Below are positions 19,809 to 28,241 of a stretch of 28,241 nucleotides of DNA, in pieces. Every line of letters begins with the position of its first letter. Within the stretch, counting starts at the first letter, position 1. The DNA is from Scleroderma bovista (taxonomy: Eukaryota; Basidiomycota; Agaricomycetes; Boletales; Sclerodermataceae). Both the position numbers and the translations under genes were made by a program. The notes under the pieces are model-generated. The model was given only the letters and a program-made list of their open reading frames with translations, searched no databases and was not told where the DNA came from. Location of the stretch: the NCBI GenBank assembly GCA_037178675.1, contig JAYMGJ010000798.1, forward strand, positions 1 to 28,241, read 5' to 3'.

Positions 19809-19834
19809 TATTTAAACCCCTGGGCTCAGCCCAG
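19809..19834 (+). promoter_or_regulatory. LTR core promoter, copy C
   Basis: The same TATTTAAA box and CTGGGCTCAGCCCAG palindrome as in copies A2 and B, at the matching position. Confidence 0.5.
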
Positions 19835-20370
19835 TGAAAAGGACCCAATTTGCACAAAATTATCCCTCTCTCAGACTCTCTCAGTCAGTATCCCTTCAGT
19901 CTTTGAGTCCTTGTAGGCTTCAGTGAAGGTCTAAAGGCTCAATATTGTCAAGTTTATCCAAGTTATTCAAGATCTATTCTTTATACTAGGCTCAAGTGGA
20001 GTCTAGGCTTCATACCAGTCAATCTTCCTCGCCTCTGGACATCAGAGGCATCTCTGCCCCTTTGCTGCACCAATCTCTAGGTGTAGTATCGCTGTTTCAG
20101 CCTCAGTCAACCCAATCCTCACTTTGACACTTCCTAGGCTTTAGGAAGAGTCCAGACCCCTATCCCCTTCATCTTCTATTACTCCTGTACCCCAGGAGTA
20201 TCCTGCATCACCGTCTGCATCACCCTGTTGGTGTAGATCCCCTTCCCCCCTCCTCAGCCCATCCTCTCTGGACACTGCGGAGGTAAACCACCACTTGCAC
20301 ATATTCGTAGTCCTTTGTTGGTGTTGTGTTTGGGTTATTACTCCGACCCAAATCCACACTTTGACTCACA

Positions 20371-21357
20371 GCGCTGCCACCACAATGCCTCTAGACAGCG
20401 AACCACTCACCTACAGCGACGCCATCGGTCGTCCAGACGCCGATCTATGGCTGGGCGCCATGGGAGTCGAACTGAATACCTTCAAAGAAATTGGCCTGTA
20501 CCAGGAAGTCAAGACGCCGCCCGATTGCAAGATAATAGACTCGAAATGGGTTTTTTAAGATCAAGTGTGGGCCCAACAGCGAAATTGACAAGTACAAGGC
20601 ACGTCTTGTCGCGAAAGGGTATACACAGATCGAAGGACTCGATTATACAGATACATTCGCACCCGTTACAAAGTTCTCCACCATTCGGTCCCTCCTTGCA
20701 CTCGCAGCACAGCACGATCTTGAAGTACATCAAGTAGACGTCAAGGCCGCTTTTCTGAATGGCGAATTGGAGGAGGAGATTTATCTCCATCCTCCACCAG
20801 GTTTCCACGATGATCCAGACATAGTTTGGCGCTTACAACATGCTCTTTACGGCCTTAAGCAAGCCTTGAAGGCATGGTATGACACGCTACGAAAAATGTT
20901 TGAGTCCCTCGGATTCACATGCAGCGAGGCTGACCACAGTCTTTTTTACAAGGACGAGGATGGTGACCTATTGATTGTTGCTGTCTATGTTGATGACAAG
21001 TTGATTTTCTCAAAGAACCTCAATGCCATCAAACACCTCAAGTTGCAGCTGTTGGACCATTTTGAAATAACGGACTTAGGCGAAGCACAGTGGATCCTAG
21101 GTATGGAGGTCGTCCACAACCGTCAACAAGGAACCATTACCTTGTCCCAATGCCGCTATGTTGAGACGATTCTAGATTGTTTCAGCTTAAAGGACAGACA
21201 ATCCATCTCCACCCCAGACCAACGCAAAGCTTGTCAAAATTGATGTCCCCGAAGTCGATGCTAAGATGTATCAAAGTGCGCTCGGTGGACTAATGTACGC
21301 CATGCTGGTGACGTGCCCAGACCTGGCATATGCAGTGGGTGCGTTGAGCAAACATGC
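20371..21357 (+). pseudogene. Copia-1 reverse transcriptase (3'-truncated)
   Basis: The copia RT copies element RNA into DNA. Visible parts are LTYSDAIGRPDADLWLGAM, KIIDSKWVF, KARLVAKGYTQIEGLDY, APVTKFSTIRSLLALAAQ, VHQVDVKAAFLNGELEEEIY (first catalytic Asp), WRLQHALYGLKQALKAWYDT, the catalytic AVYVDDKLIFS (about 20980-21010), DLGEAQWILGMEV and ALGGLMYAMLVTCPDLAYAV. One extra T in a T-run at about 20550-20555 shifts the frame after KWVF. A second shift lies near 21215-21240. The gene stops at LSKHA where the Copia-2b LTR starts, so the end of RT and RNase H are missing. Confidence 0.92.
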
Positions 21358-21645
21358 TGTTGAAGTCGCATGTGCACCCGGCGTAAACCGTCGACGAAGT
21401 GTGCACAAGACTGCGACCCATATTAGTGTAGACTTAGTAATAGTCCTCTTTAGAGTAGATGTTACATGTCACACGACATGCGTCACAGTCATGCATCACA
21501 TTATTTGTTGTATATAAACAGTGTTCATCGCTTATATAATATAACAGCTCTTAACCAGCTACCGCTACCATCTCTGGTTGTGCACTCCACCCAACAGGTG
21601 AGTTGGAGTAGCAGTTCCTCTACGTATATAGGTATTGCTTCAACA
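21358..21645 (+). repeat. Copia-2b 5' LTR (288 bp)
   Basis: TGTTGAAG to CTTCAACA, same length as the Copia-2a LTR. TATATAAA is at 21511-21518. It keeps CpG sites that are TpG or CpA in Copia-2a (for example GTCGC against GTTGC near the start), so it is the younger copy. Confidence 0.93.
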
Positions 21646-21646
21646 G
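21598..21646 (+). other. intron-like segment in Copia-2b LTR
   Basis: The 49 nt counterpart of 7724-7772, again GTGAGT to CAACAG with CAACAGGT at both ends. It is absent from the Copia-2c LTR. Confidence 0.45.
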
Positions 21647-21657
21647 GTTATGAGCCC
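21646..21657 (+). promoter_or_regulatory. primer binding site of Copia-2b
   Basis: GGTTATGAGCCC immediately after the LTR, matching the initiator tRNA-Met anticodon arm. Confidence 0.85.
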
Positions 21658-22029
21658 CGTGAGCGCACTGTGTGCAGCAATGCACCAGACAGCGCTCCAG
21701 CTCCCTGAGCATCGCTTTAACTAGCTTGACACTGTGGACCACAGTGAGCTCCTAGCTGAGCCCCTGCACAGCCACAAGGCGAAGTCGGTCAACGACTTGC
21801 GCCCAACAGTGAGCTCCTAGTTGAGCACCTGTACTGCCACAGGCGAAGTTCATCGATGACTTGCGCCAACCATGGCGAACATTGTCGATGACTTGCGCTG
21901 GCATAACCTAGTCATGAGTTAGCTGTTGACAGAAGTGCTGTCACTAGCACTCAGGTGTTTCTTCTTTTCTTGCTTGTCCGTTGTCGCATTCACTTGCTGA
22001 CTCTGTTGACAGCCAAACAGAATATCACC
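21658..22029 (+). repeat. Copia-2b leader with internal tandem repeats
   Basis: Two copies of a CAGTGAGCTCCTAG block (about 21742 and 21808), each ending in an ACGACTTGCGC or GATGACTTGCGC motif, and a third GATGACTTGCGC near 21887. The arrangement is shared with Copia-2a despite sequence drift. Confidence 0.6.
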
Positions 22030-23331
22030 ATGTCCAGTGCTCTTGACAAGATGGTCCCCGTGTTCACTGGCTCCAACTGGCAGCAGTGGCACACCTCTAT
22101 GCAGGCCTACCTCTGGGCACAAGGCCAATGGTACGTTTACTCGACGACGCAACCCGCTGCCGGTCACGATGACCGAAAAGAGTGGGATGACAACACCGAG
22201 AGAGCACTCGGTAATATTACCTTGCGCCTCGCCCCCTCGATCCAGGTTGCGGTCTCGAACCTCAACAACGTTAAGGATGTCTGGGACCACCTCAAGAAGA
22301 ACTTCGGCACCCCCAGTATTGGCTCTGCCTACGCTGAGCTCAGCAAGCTCCTGGCAACTACCATCCCCGCTGGCTCTCACCCCACTCCGGCAATCACCAA
22401 AGTGCTTAGCCACTTTGCATATCTCAAGGACGCTGGCTTCAAGTTCCCTGCCCCCATGCAGGCAATGATCATCCTCTGCAAGCTCCCTCCTACTATGGAG
22501 GTTGTAGCTCAAATTCTTAGCCAAACATCGCCAGATGAGATCAAAAACCTTAAGCCCGATGGGATTGTCAAAGCTGCCACGCTCTCTTTTGAGCAGAAAG
22601 GTGCCTCTTCGCGCACCAGTGGTAAGGGCCCCCAGGCCAACAAGCTTAGCGCTGTGAAGTGCAAGCCGGCTGACCCTAAGTTCGCCCAGCAGCAGCAGCA
22701 GCCCCAGAGGCAGCAGCAGCAGCAAGGTGGGTCCAACGGCGGTGCGAGCAGAAACGCTCCTGTCCAAGGACAGGGAGGCCGCACTCGACGCGGCGGCAAG
22801 AAGGCTCACGCTCGCTGCGAGAACACCCAACAGGCTGCCTTCGCCACTTACGTCCACTACAATGGACCAGAGCCCACCATCGACCCTCGTGCCTTGGCTC
22901 ACACTCCTGGTGCTGCCCACTACGCCCCCCCGCATTCAAAAATACTATCAAGGCCTTCGACTTGGCACACCATCTGGGGGTAGAGCCCTCCTGCCAAACC
23001 ATCCGCACCCTCGACCAAGTTGTGTCAATGGTGAGTGCGAACGTGGACCAGCCTGAGGCCGGTCCCTCCTCGCTGAAGCACCCTTGTCTTGAGGAGCGCA
23101 TCACGATGTATGAGGAGGATGCCATCTCCCTTGGGGATGATGAACCATTTGCCCATGAGCCCTTCACTGACGATGAGTTTGACAAAATCGACGCGATGGT
23201 CCTTGACCGCTACAACGCGACGTCGATGGCGATGGGCGTGGAGGCCAGCCTTTTCAGGCAAGTACCTTCTGCACACGTGCTGACCGACACTGACACTCTC
23301 CCTTTACATGTGCGCTACACGCCATCTCTCT
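22030..23331 (+). pseudogene. Copia-2b gag (frameshifted, truncated)
   Basis: Capsid-type protein that would package the element RNA. It starts MSSALDKMVPVFTGSNWQQW at 22030. A UBN2-like gag region (about residues 10-215) is followed by FAQQQQQPQRQQQQQGG, an RTRRGGKKAHAR basic stretch and YVHYNGPEPTIDP. No CCHC knuckle is seen; the Arg/Gly and Gln-rich tail may bind RNA instead. A run of seven C at 22925-22931 is one short of the frame kept by Copia-2a, so the frame shifts to LAHHLGVEPSC, NVDQPEAGPSS and a Glu/Asp-rich part. It ends with RYTPSL at the Copia-2c LTR. An overlapping antisense frame of 338 codons is regarded as a codon-bias shadow. Confidence 0.88.
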
Positions 23332-23557
23332 TGTTGGGTGGAGTGCACAACCTGAGATGGTAGCGGTAGCTGGTTAAGAGCTGTTATATTATATAAGCGA
23401 TGAACACTGTTTATATACAACAAACATTGTGACACGTGACGTGTGACATGTAACATCTACTCTAAAGAGGACTATTACTAAGTCTACACTAATATGGGTC
23501 ACAGTCTTGTGCGCACTTTGTCGACGGTTTACGCCGGGTGCATGTGCGACTTCAACA
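23332..23557 (-). repeat. Copia-2c 3' LTR, short form (226 bp)
   Basis: On the minus strand it runs TGTTGAAGTCGC to CCCAACA, so it still has TG...CA ends and a 5 bp terminal inverted repeat. It lacks the last 49 nt present in the 288 bp LTRs, breaking exactly at the GTGAGT donor-like site, and also lacks 13 bp inside. TATATAAA is at 23410-23417. It differs from the Copia-2b LTR by about six substitutions. Confidence 0.88.
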
Positions 23558-23567
23558 CTCCCCCTCA
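23558..23567 (-). promoter_or_regulatory. polypurine tract of Copia-2c
   Basis: On the minus strand GTGAGGGGGAG directly precedes the LTR start TGTTGAAG, the normal place for plus-strand DNA priming. Confidence 0.8.
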
Positions 23568-23603
23568 CTGTGCTGCACGTAGAGCACTTCAGCGAATAAG
23601 GCG

Positions 23604-26600
23604 CTAGATGCTGCCAGAGGGAAATTGTAAGCCTAGTTGAGCCCTGAACTTTGTGAATTTCTCGCGGGGTAAGTTCTTGGTGAGCAGATCGGCGGGATTC
23701 TCAGCACCATCAATGAAGAATAATTCCACGTTACCTTTCGCGACTGACTCGCGGATTCCGTGGTAGCGGATGTCGATGTGCTTGGAGCGAGGCTCCGTTA
23801 CAGGGTTGGATGCCATGAATATGGATCCCTGATTATCACCGCAAATCGGGATAGCTTTCAGCTTATAGCCGAGCTCACTGAGCAAACTTCGAATCCAGGT
23901 AACTTGGCGAGCGCAATCGCTCAATGCCATGTATTCGGCCTCAGTGGACGGGTATGCAACAGTTTTCTGTGCACAAGAAGTCCAACTGATCAAGCCATCT
24001 GCAAGCTTCAGGTAGAAACCTGTCTGCGAGAGGCGAGAGGTAGGGTCTGATCCCCAATCTGAGTCTGTGCATGCAATCAAGCCAGCACCGGATCCACCAT
24101 TGTATACTAGGGAGTACGAAGGTGTCCCAATTAAATAGTGACAATTATACAGCGCTTTGTTCAGGTGGTCCTGGGATGGATTTGTGGCATGGCACAAAAG
24201 ATGGGTGACTGCAAAGGCAATGACGGGCCTAGTGCCTAACATAAGGTACAGGAGGGACCCAATAACTGTCTGGAAACGGGAGTGGAGTTCTGTATCAACA
24301 GGCTCTGTATTTTTGGCGGCATAGTAGCCAGCTGGCAGTGGGGTGCTTGTGGACTTTGCATTGAGCATGCCGCAGCGTTCGATGACCTTTTGGAGGTACG
24401 CGCATTGGTCCAGGTGGATAGCGTGACCCTTGCGAGTGATTCGCATTCGGAGGAACTCCTTAGGTTCTCCAAGGTCTTGGCACTCCCATTTGCGCATGAA
24501 CTGCGCTTTGATGGCATCAACAACAGCCTTGTTAGGGCCGCAGAATAGTGCATCGTCAACGTAGATAATACCAATGACGATGTTGGTGCCTTTCTTCTTG
24601 TAGAAGAAGATGCCTGCTTCAGATTTAAGGCACTCAAACCGAGCTCCTCGAGAGACTCATTGAGTGTGCGCCACCAAGCTAGGCCAGCCTGTTTGAGGCC
24701 ATAGAGGCACGCCAGAGGCAGAGCACTTTGCACTCTTGCCCGGGAACTGCAAACCCTTCAGGTTGTTCCATATAGATCTCTTCGTCGAGCTTGCCATACA
24801 AGTAGGCGCTCCGAACGTCGAGTCCAGTGATGTACCAGTTTTCAAGTGCGGCAAGCGCAAGCATGAGGCGCACTGTTTCAAAGCGCATGACTGGGTGAGA
24901 AGACCTGGTCGAAATCTAATCCCTCAACCTGGGAGAAGCCTTTCGCTACTAAGCGGGCTTTCTTGCGGCCATCCAACTTCACGTCAAAGACCCATCGATT
25001 CTTAATGACCTTCCGGTCTCGGGGACGGTCAACTAGCTCAAAGACCTTGTTCTTTCGCAGCACGTCGAGCTCTTCTTGCAAGCAAGTCGCCAGAGTTTCT
25101 GCTCAGCTTGGGGTAAGCGAGCAATGTCCTTATAGGACCAGTTGCGGATGCTCTCATATTGAGGCTCGCGGGTTTCGAGGGCTTTGCCCATCAGGAAATG
25201 GACTAGGTTTGCTCCCCCTTCCTCGCACATCTTTTGCACATCTTCCTCACTGGGCGTTGCAGAGGTGTCGGGGAAACCACCAGGAACATGGTCTGGTGTG
25301 TCCGGTTGTGGGGGCCTAGGGGCCTCACCCACTGTTTCTTGCCATCAAGAGGCACTTTCGATATCCCGGAGTTGCTCAACGGGATGTCGCCGCTCACCAT
25401 ACACGTTACCGGGGCGCAATGGCGCTCTACGTTCACGTTGGGGGCAGGCAGGGATATTCACTGCAGGAGGTCGCAGTGCATTCTGGCGGTGTTCAGCTCG
25501 GCCAGGGGCGCTGCAGTGCCGGAGGTGGCGGGTTTCTTGCCGGTGAAGGTGTTCTCGGTTCCGGGGAGGCACTGGAGATGGCGTACGGGGAGGATTTATT
25601 TGGTTAGGCTCTTCCTCAGGAGCCTCAGGGTCCTCGCGCTTTGGATCGTCATCCTGCACTTGGGGATGTGGGTAGCCATGGTCGTGTTCCACATCCTCAT
25701 CACTGTCGGTATCATCAGGGGGATTCCCTGGTCGATCAGTGGCTGGTTTCGATTTGCCCTTCCAAAAGGGGTTCTCGAGAGGTTCGTGCCTGTTTTTGGG
25801 GCAGTGAGGAAGTGACACTCGTCAAAGACGGTGTGAGCAGCGGTAAACACTGCATTGGTGGAGCGCATAAACAAAAAGTTGCGCTCATTGCCAGGGGCAA
25901 CACCGATATAGGTCATTAGCTCCGACTTGGGAGCCATCTTATTCGCTCTAGCTGTTGCTGGGAGATATACAAATGCTCCACAGCCGAATACACGGAGGTG
26001 ATCGATGTTAGGCATCTCCCCTTAAGCATTTCATGGGGGGTGCGCCATCGCAGGCGAGCTACCGGAGTACAGTTTGTAAAGGTGAGTTGCGTGAGCAAAC
26101 ACAAATTCCCACCAGGAGTCAGGAATGCAGGCTTGATGCTGCATAGACTCAGCTTTATCCATGAGAGTGCACCCTAAACGCTCGGCGCAGCCATTCTGCA
26201 TGGGGTTCTTGGAGCACTTTGATATATTTTAATTCCTTTCTCAAGGAGTGCTCAATCAAATAGATCAGATTTATACTCTCCGCCAGCATCGGACATCCAT
26301 CCAACGACGTGCGTATTATGTTGGACACGCACCATTTCGAGGAAATCTTTGGCAGCCGTAATCGCTGCAGCTTTGGAGCAAAGAGGCATGGTCCAGGCAT
26401 GAGAAGTATAGTCGTCGTAGAAGGTGATAACATATTTGAATTTCCGGTACGACGTAACCGGGAAGGATTTGAGATCAGAGTGCACCAGCTCGAAAGGCTT
26501 GGAAGCACGTCTTTCATTCTCTGGGAAAGCTCAATTGAGCATCTTGCCAAGAGCACATCCAGGGCAGACACAGTCCTCAGTTGGAAGTGGATCTCCAGGA

Positions 26601-27260
26601 AGCACTGCGTATGTTTTTGCGCGCATCGGAGTACTTCCTTTGAGGGGTGCCCCGAATCTCCGGTGCATAATGTCGTAATCGACTTTGCTCACGGAGGCGA
26701 TGTAGTTAGATCTAATTATCGGGATAGATCTAATCCGAAAATGATGTTGCGATCGTCTTCTGGGTCTGGCCCAAACCAAAGGCATTCTGCTTTATGGGTG
26801 AGGCTAATGCCTCGCTTATCGCCAGTGACTTTGTAGTTACGCTGGAGCATTTTGCCCATAGAAATAGGCGTGCAGTAGCGCCTGGCATATGGAGCACTTG
26901 GGTGAGTGTGATAACTTTCTCATCCCCTGAGTTGTGGTCTAGGCACCGGAGTAATACCGTGCCAATGCCAGCAATCAGTGCTACACCATTAGCCGTTTTG
27001 GCATAGTGCGCACGCTTTAGCGCGTTGTAAGAGGCGAAATCGCCTATGTCACCAGTAAAGTGGCGTGATGCGCCAGAGTCTAGGAGCCAGAAGGCACCAG
27101 ATAGTTTGCTATCGTCGACCATTTTTCCCTTACAACCAGCACAGCAAGCATCATTCAAACAGGAACAGATATATGCATTGCTCGAGGGGACACGACACGA
27201 CATATTGTAGTTACTACTCACTATATACAGTGACGGCGTGTAGCGCACATGTAAAGGGAG
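23604..27260 (-). pseudogene. Copia-2c pol: protease, integrase, RT, RNase H
   Basis: Read on the minus strand: protease FWLLDSGASRHFTGD (about 27090), GAG-pre-integrase DYDIMHRRFGAP...CVCPGCALGK (26700-26540), integrase core HSDLKSFPVTSYRKFKYVI, SDAGGEYKS and NGCAERLG (26490-26180), FGCGAFVYLP (25990), a Pro/Arg-rich linker (25800-25350), RT KNRWVFDVKLDGRKKARLVA, GLDVRSAYLYGKLDEEIY, YGLKQAGLAWW and IYVDDALF (25050-24540), then RNase H CTDSDWGSDPT, STEAEYMALSDCA, CGDNQGSIFMA and SKHIDIRYH, with a stop at 23604. The last 298 codons are one open frame. Upstream at least eight frameshifts occur; the ones checked are one-base losses in runs (for example a missing T before ECLK near 24640). Either the gene is dead or the sequence has errors here. 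Confidence 0.9.
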
Positions 27261-28241
27261 AGTGTCAGTGTCGGTCCAGCACGTGTGCAGAAGGTACTTG
27301 CCTGAAAAGGCTGGCCTCCACGCCCATCGCCATCGACGTCGCGTTGTAGCGGTCAAGGACCATCGCGTCGATTTGTCAAACTCATCGTCAGTGAAGGGCT
27401 CATGGGCAAATGGTTCATCATCCCCAAGGGAGATGGCATCCTCCTCATACATCGTGATGCGCTCCTCAAGACAAGGGTGCTTCAGCGAGGAGGGACCGGC
27501 CTCAGGCTGGTCCACGTTCGCACTCACCATTGACACAACTTGGTCGAGGGTGCGGATGGTTTGGCAGGAGGGCTCTACCCCCAGATGGTGTGCCAAGTCG
27601 AAGGCCTTGATAGTATTTTTGAATGCGGGGGGGCGTAGTGGGCAGCACCAGGAGTGTGAGCCAAGGCACGAGGGTCGATGGTGGGCTCTGGTCCATTGTA
27701 GTGGACGTAAGTGCGAAGGCAGCCTGGTTGGGTGTTCTCGCAGCGAGCGTGAGCCTTCTTGCCGCCGCGTCGAGTGCGGCCTCCCTGTCCTTGGACAGGA
27801 GCGTTTCTGCTCGCACCGCCGTTGGACCCACCTTGCTGCTGCTGCTGCCTCTGGGGCTGCTGCTGCTGCTGGCGAACTTAGGGTCAGCCGGCTTGCACTT
27901 CACAGCGCTAAGCTTGTTGGCCTGGGGGCCCTTACCACTGGTGCGCGAAGAGGCACCTTTCTGCTCAAAAGAGAGCGTGGCAGCTTTGACAATCCATCGG
28001 GCTTAAGGTTTTTGATCTCATCTGGCGATGTTTGGCTAAGAATTGAGCTACACCCTCCATAGTAGGAGGGAGCTTGCAGAGGATGATCATTGCCTGCATG
28101 GGGCAGGGAACTTGAAGCCAGCGTCCTTGAGATATGCAAAGTGGCTAAGCACTTGGTGATTGCCGGAGTGGGGTGAGAGCCAGCGGGGATGGTAGTTGCC
28201 AGGAGCTTGCTGAGCTCAGCGTAGGCAGAGCCAATACTGGG
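27261..28241 (-). pseudogene. Copia-2c gag, partial
   Basis: Nearly the exact reverse complement of 22311-23323. About ten differences occur, nine of them single-base gains or losses. It contains the Gln-rich tract, the Arg/Gly stretch, the same seven-base run that shifts the frame in Copia-2b, and the acidic SLGDDEPFAHEPFTDDEFD part leading into the protease. The N-terminal part and start lie outside the window. Confidence 0.88.

Larger units (their letters stand above)
18270..20370 (+). repeat. 2.1 kb LTR family, copy C (solo, in Copia-1)
   Basis: A complete 2101 bp LTR, TGTCACACACC to GACTCACA, flanked by GCGC at 18266-18269 and 20371-20374. Removing it with one GCGC restores the Copia-1 frame (NARRA-ATTMPLDSEP). 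This proves a simple solo LTR with a 4 bp target duplication and fixes the ends of the whole family. Copies A2 and B are close relatives. Confidence 0.95.
9768..21357 (+). mobile_element. Ty1/copia element Copia-1, multiply interrupted
   Basis: A plus-strand copia element with 5' LTR, primer site, gag, CCHC knuckle, protease, integrase and RT. It is inserted in Copia-2a gag. It is interrupted by the Harbinger element (10427-15571) and a solo 2.1 kb LTR (18270-20370), and is cut in RT by the Copia-2b LTR at 21358. RNase H and the 3' LTR are not in the window. Removing the two inserts restores a continuous reading frame at each junction (AHAQ-LTLTL and NARRA-ATTM), which confirms both boundaries. 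Confidence 0.92.
21358..23331 (+). mobile_element. Ty1/copia element Copia-2b, 5' part
   Basis: A same-family element as Copia-2a, inserted in Copia-1 RT after AAACATGC. It has a 288 bp LTR, primer site, repeated leader and gag. It ends within gag at 23331 where the reversed Copia-2c LTR begins. The rest of this element should lie to the right of Copia-2c, outside the window. The five bases before the LTR are CATGC. Confidence 0.9.
23332..28241 (-). mobile_element. Ty1/copia element Copia-2c, minus strand
   Basis: A minus-oriented element with 3' LTR (23332-23557), polypurine tract, RNase H, RT, integrase, protease and gag, running off the window. It is inserted in Copia-2b gag. The five bases before the LTR on the plus strand are TCTCT, so the same five bases are expected after its far LTR. 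All domains are in normal copia order, but the reading frame is broken many times, mostly by single-base losses. Confidence 0.9.

Noticed and set aside
21919..22935. Antisense frame of 338 codons over Copia-2b gag, and a 312-codon counterpart at 8045-8983
   Set aside because: It is Leu/Ser/Ala-rich, mirrors the gag codon use, and has no domain. The same frame being open in both copies follows from shared ancestry of gag.
23332..23557. Copia-2c LTR as a randomly truncated LTR
   Set aside because: It keeps TG...CA ends, follows a proper polypurine tract, and its end coincides with the donor-like site. Truncation is possible but less likely than a distinct LTR form.
1..28241. tRNA or rRNA genes
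   Set aside because: The only tRNA-like match is the 12 nt primer site after copia LTRs; no cloverleaf or rRNA sequence was seen.

Overview
The window looks like nuclear DNA of a filamentous fungus, most probably an Agaricomycete. Its introns are short (47-57 nt, GT-AG, CTAAT/CTGAC-type branch sites), it carries a two-gene PIF/Harbinger transposon, and its Ty1/copia elements have a primer site matching the anticodon-side part of initiator tRNA-Met. No complete host gene was recognised. Almost everything is transposon sequence, and the main content is a stack of nested insertions whose order can be read from junctions and target-site duplications (TSDs).

Layout. 1-3395: two minus-oriented copies of a 2.1 kb LTR (the first cut by the window edge) flanking a Ty3/gypsy RNase H fragment. 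3396-5222: a minisatellite-like tract, then short repeats and a perfect palindrome. 5223-7483: poorly conserved sequence with one possible spliced hypothetical gene. 7484-28241: the nest. Copia-2a (from 7484) is hit by a 585 bp solo LTR (9008-9592) and then by Copia-1 (from 9768). Copia-1 is split in gag by a Harbinger element (10427-15571, 77 bp TIRs, TAA TSD). That element itself holds a solo 2.1 kb LTR (13378-15477). Copia-1 is split again between integrase and reverse transcriptase by another solo 2.1 kb LTR (18270-20370), and is cut in its RT by Copia-2b (21358). Copia-2b is cut in gag by the minus-oriented Copia-2c (23332 to the window end).

Function and decay. The Harbinger element has its usual two convergent genes, a Myb/SANT-like DNA-binding protein and a DDE transposase, each rebuilt here with two introns. 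The copia elements show gag, protease, integrase, RT and RNase H but are all broken. Many stops are CGA to TGA changes, which suggests cytosine methylation and deamination or a RIP-like process. Copia-2c differs from Copia-2b over about 1 kb of gag almost only by one-base indels in or beside homopolymers, so sequence or assembly quality at the right end is doubtful.

The most interesting signal is in the LTRs. The Copia-1 LTR carries two copies of a 48 nt segment, one interrupted by a 47 nt stretch with intron signals and one exactly lacking it. The Copia-2 LTR has a GTGAGT...CAACAG stretch of 49 nt ending at the primer site, and the Copia-2c LTR ends exactly where removal of that stretch would leave it. 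Together these suggest that LTR leader RNA is spliced and the spliced form is copied back into DNA.
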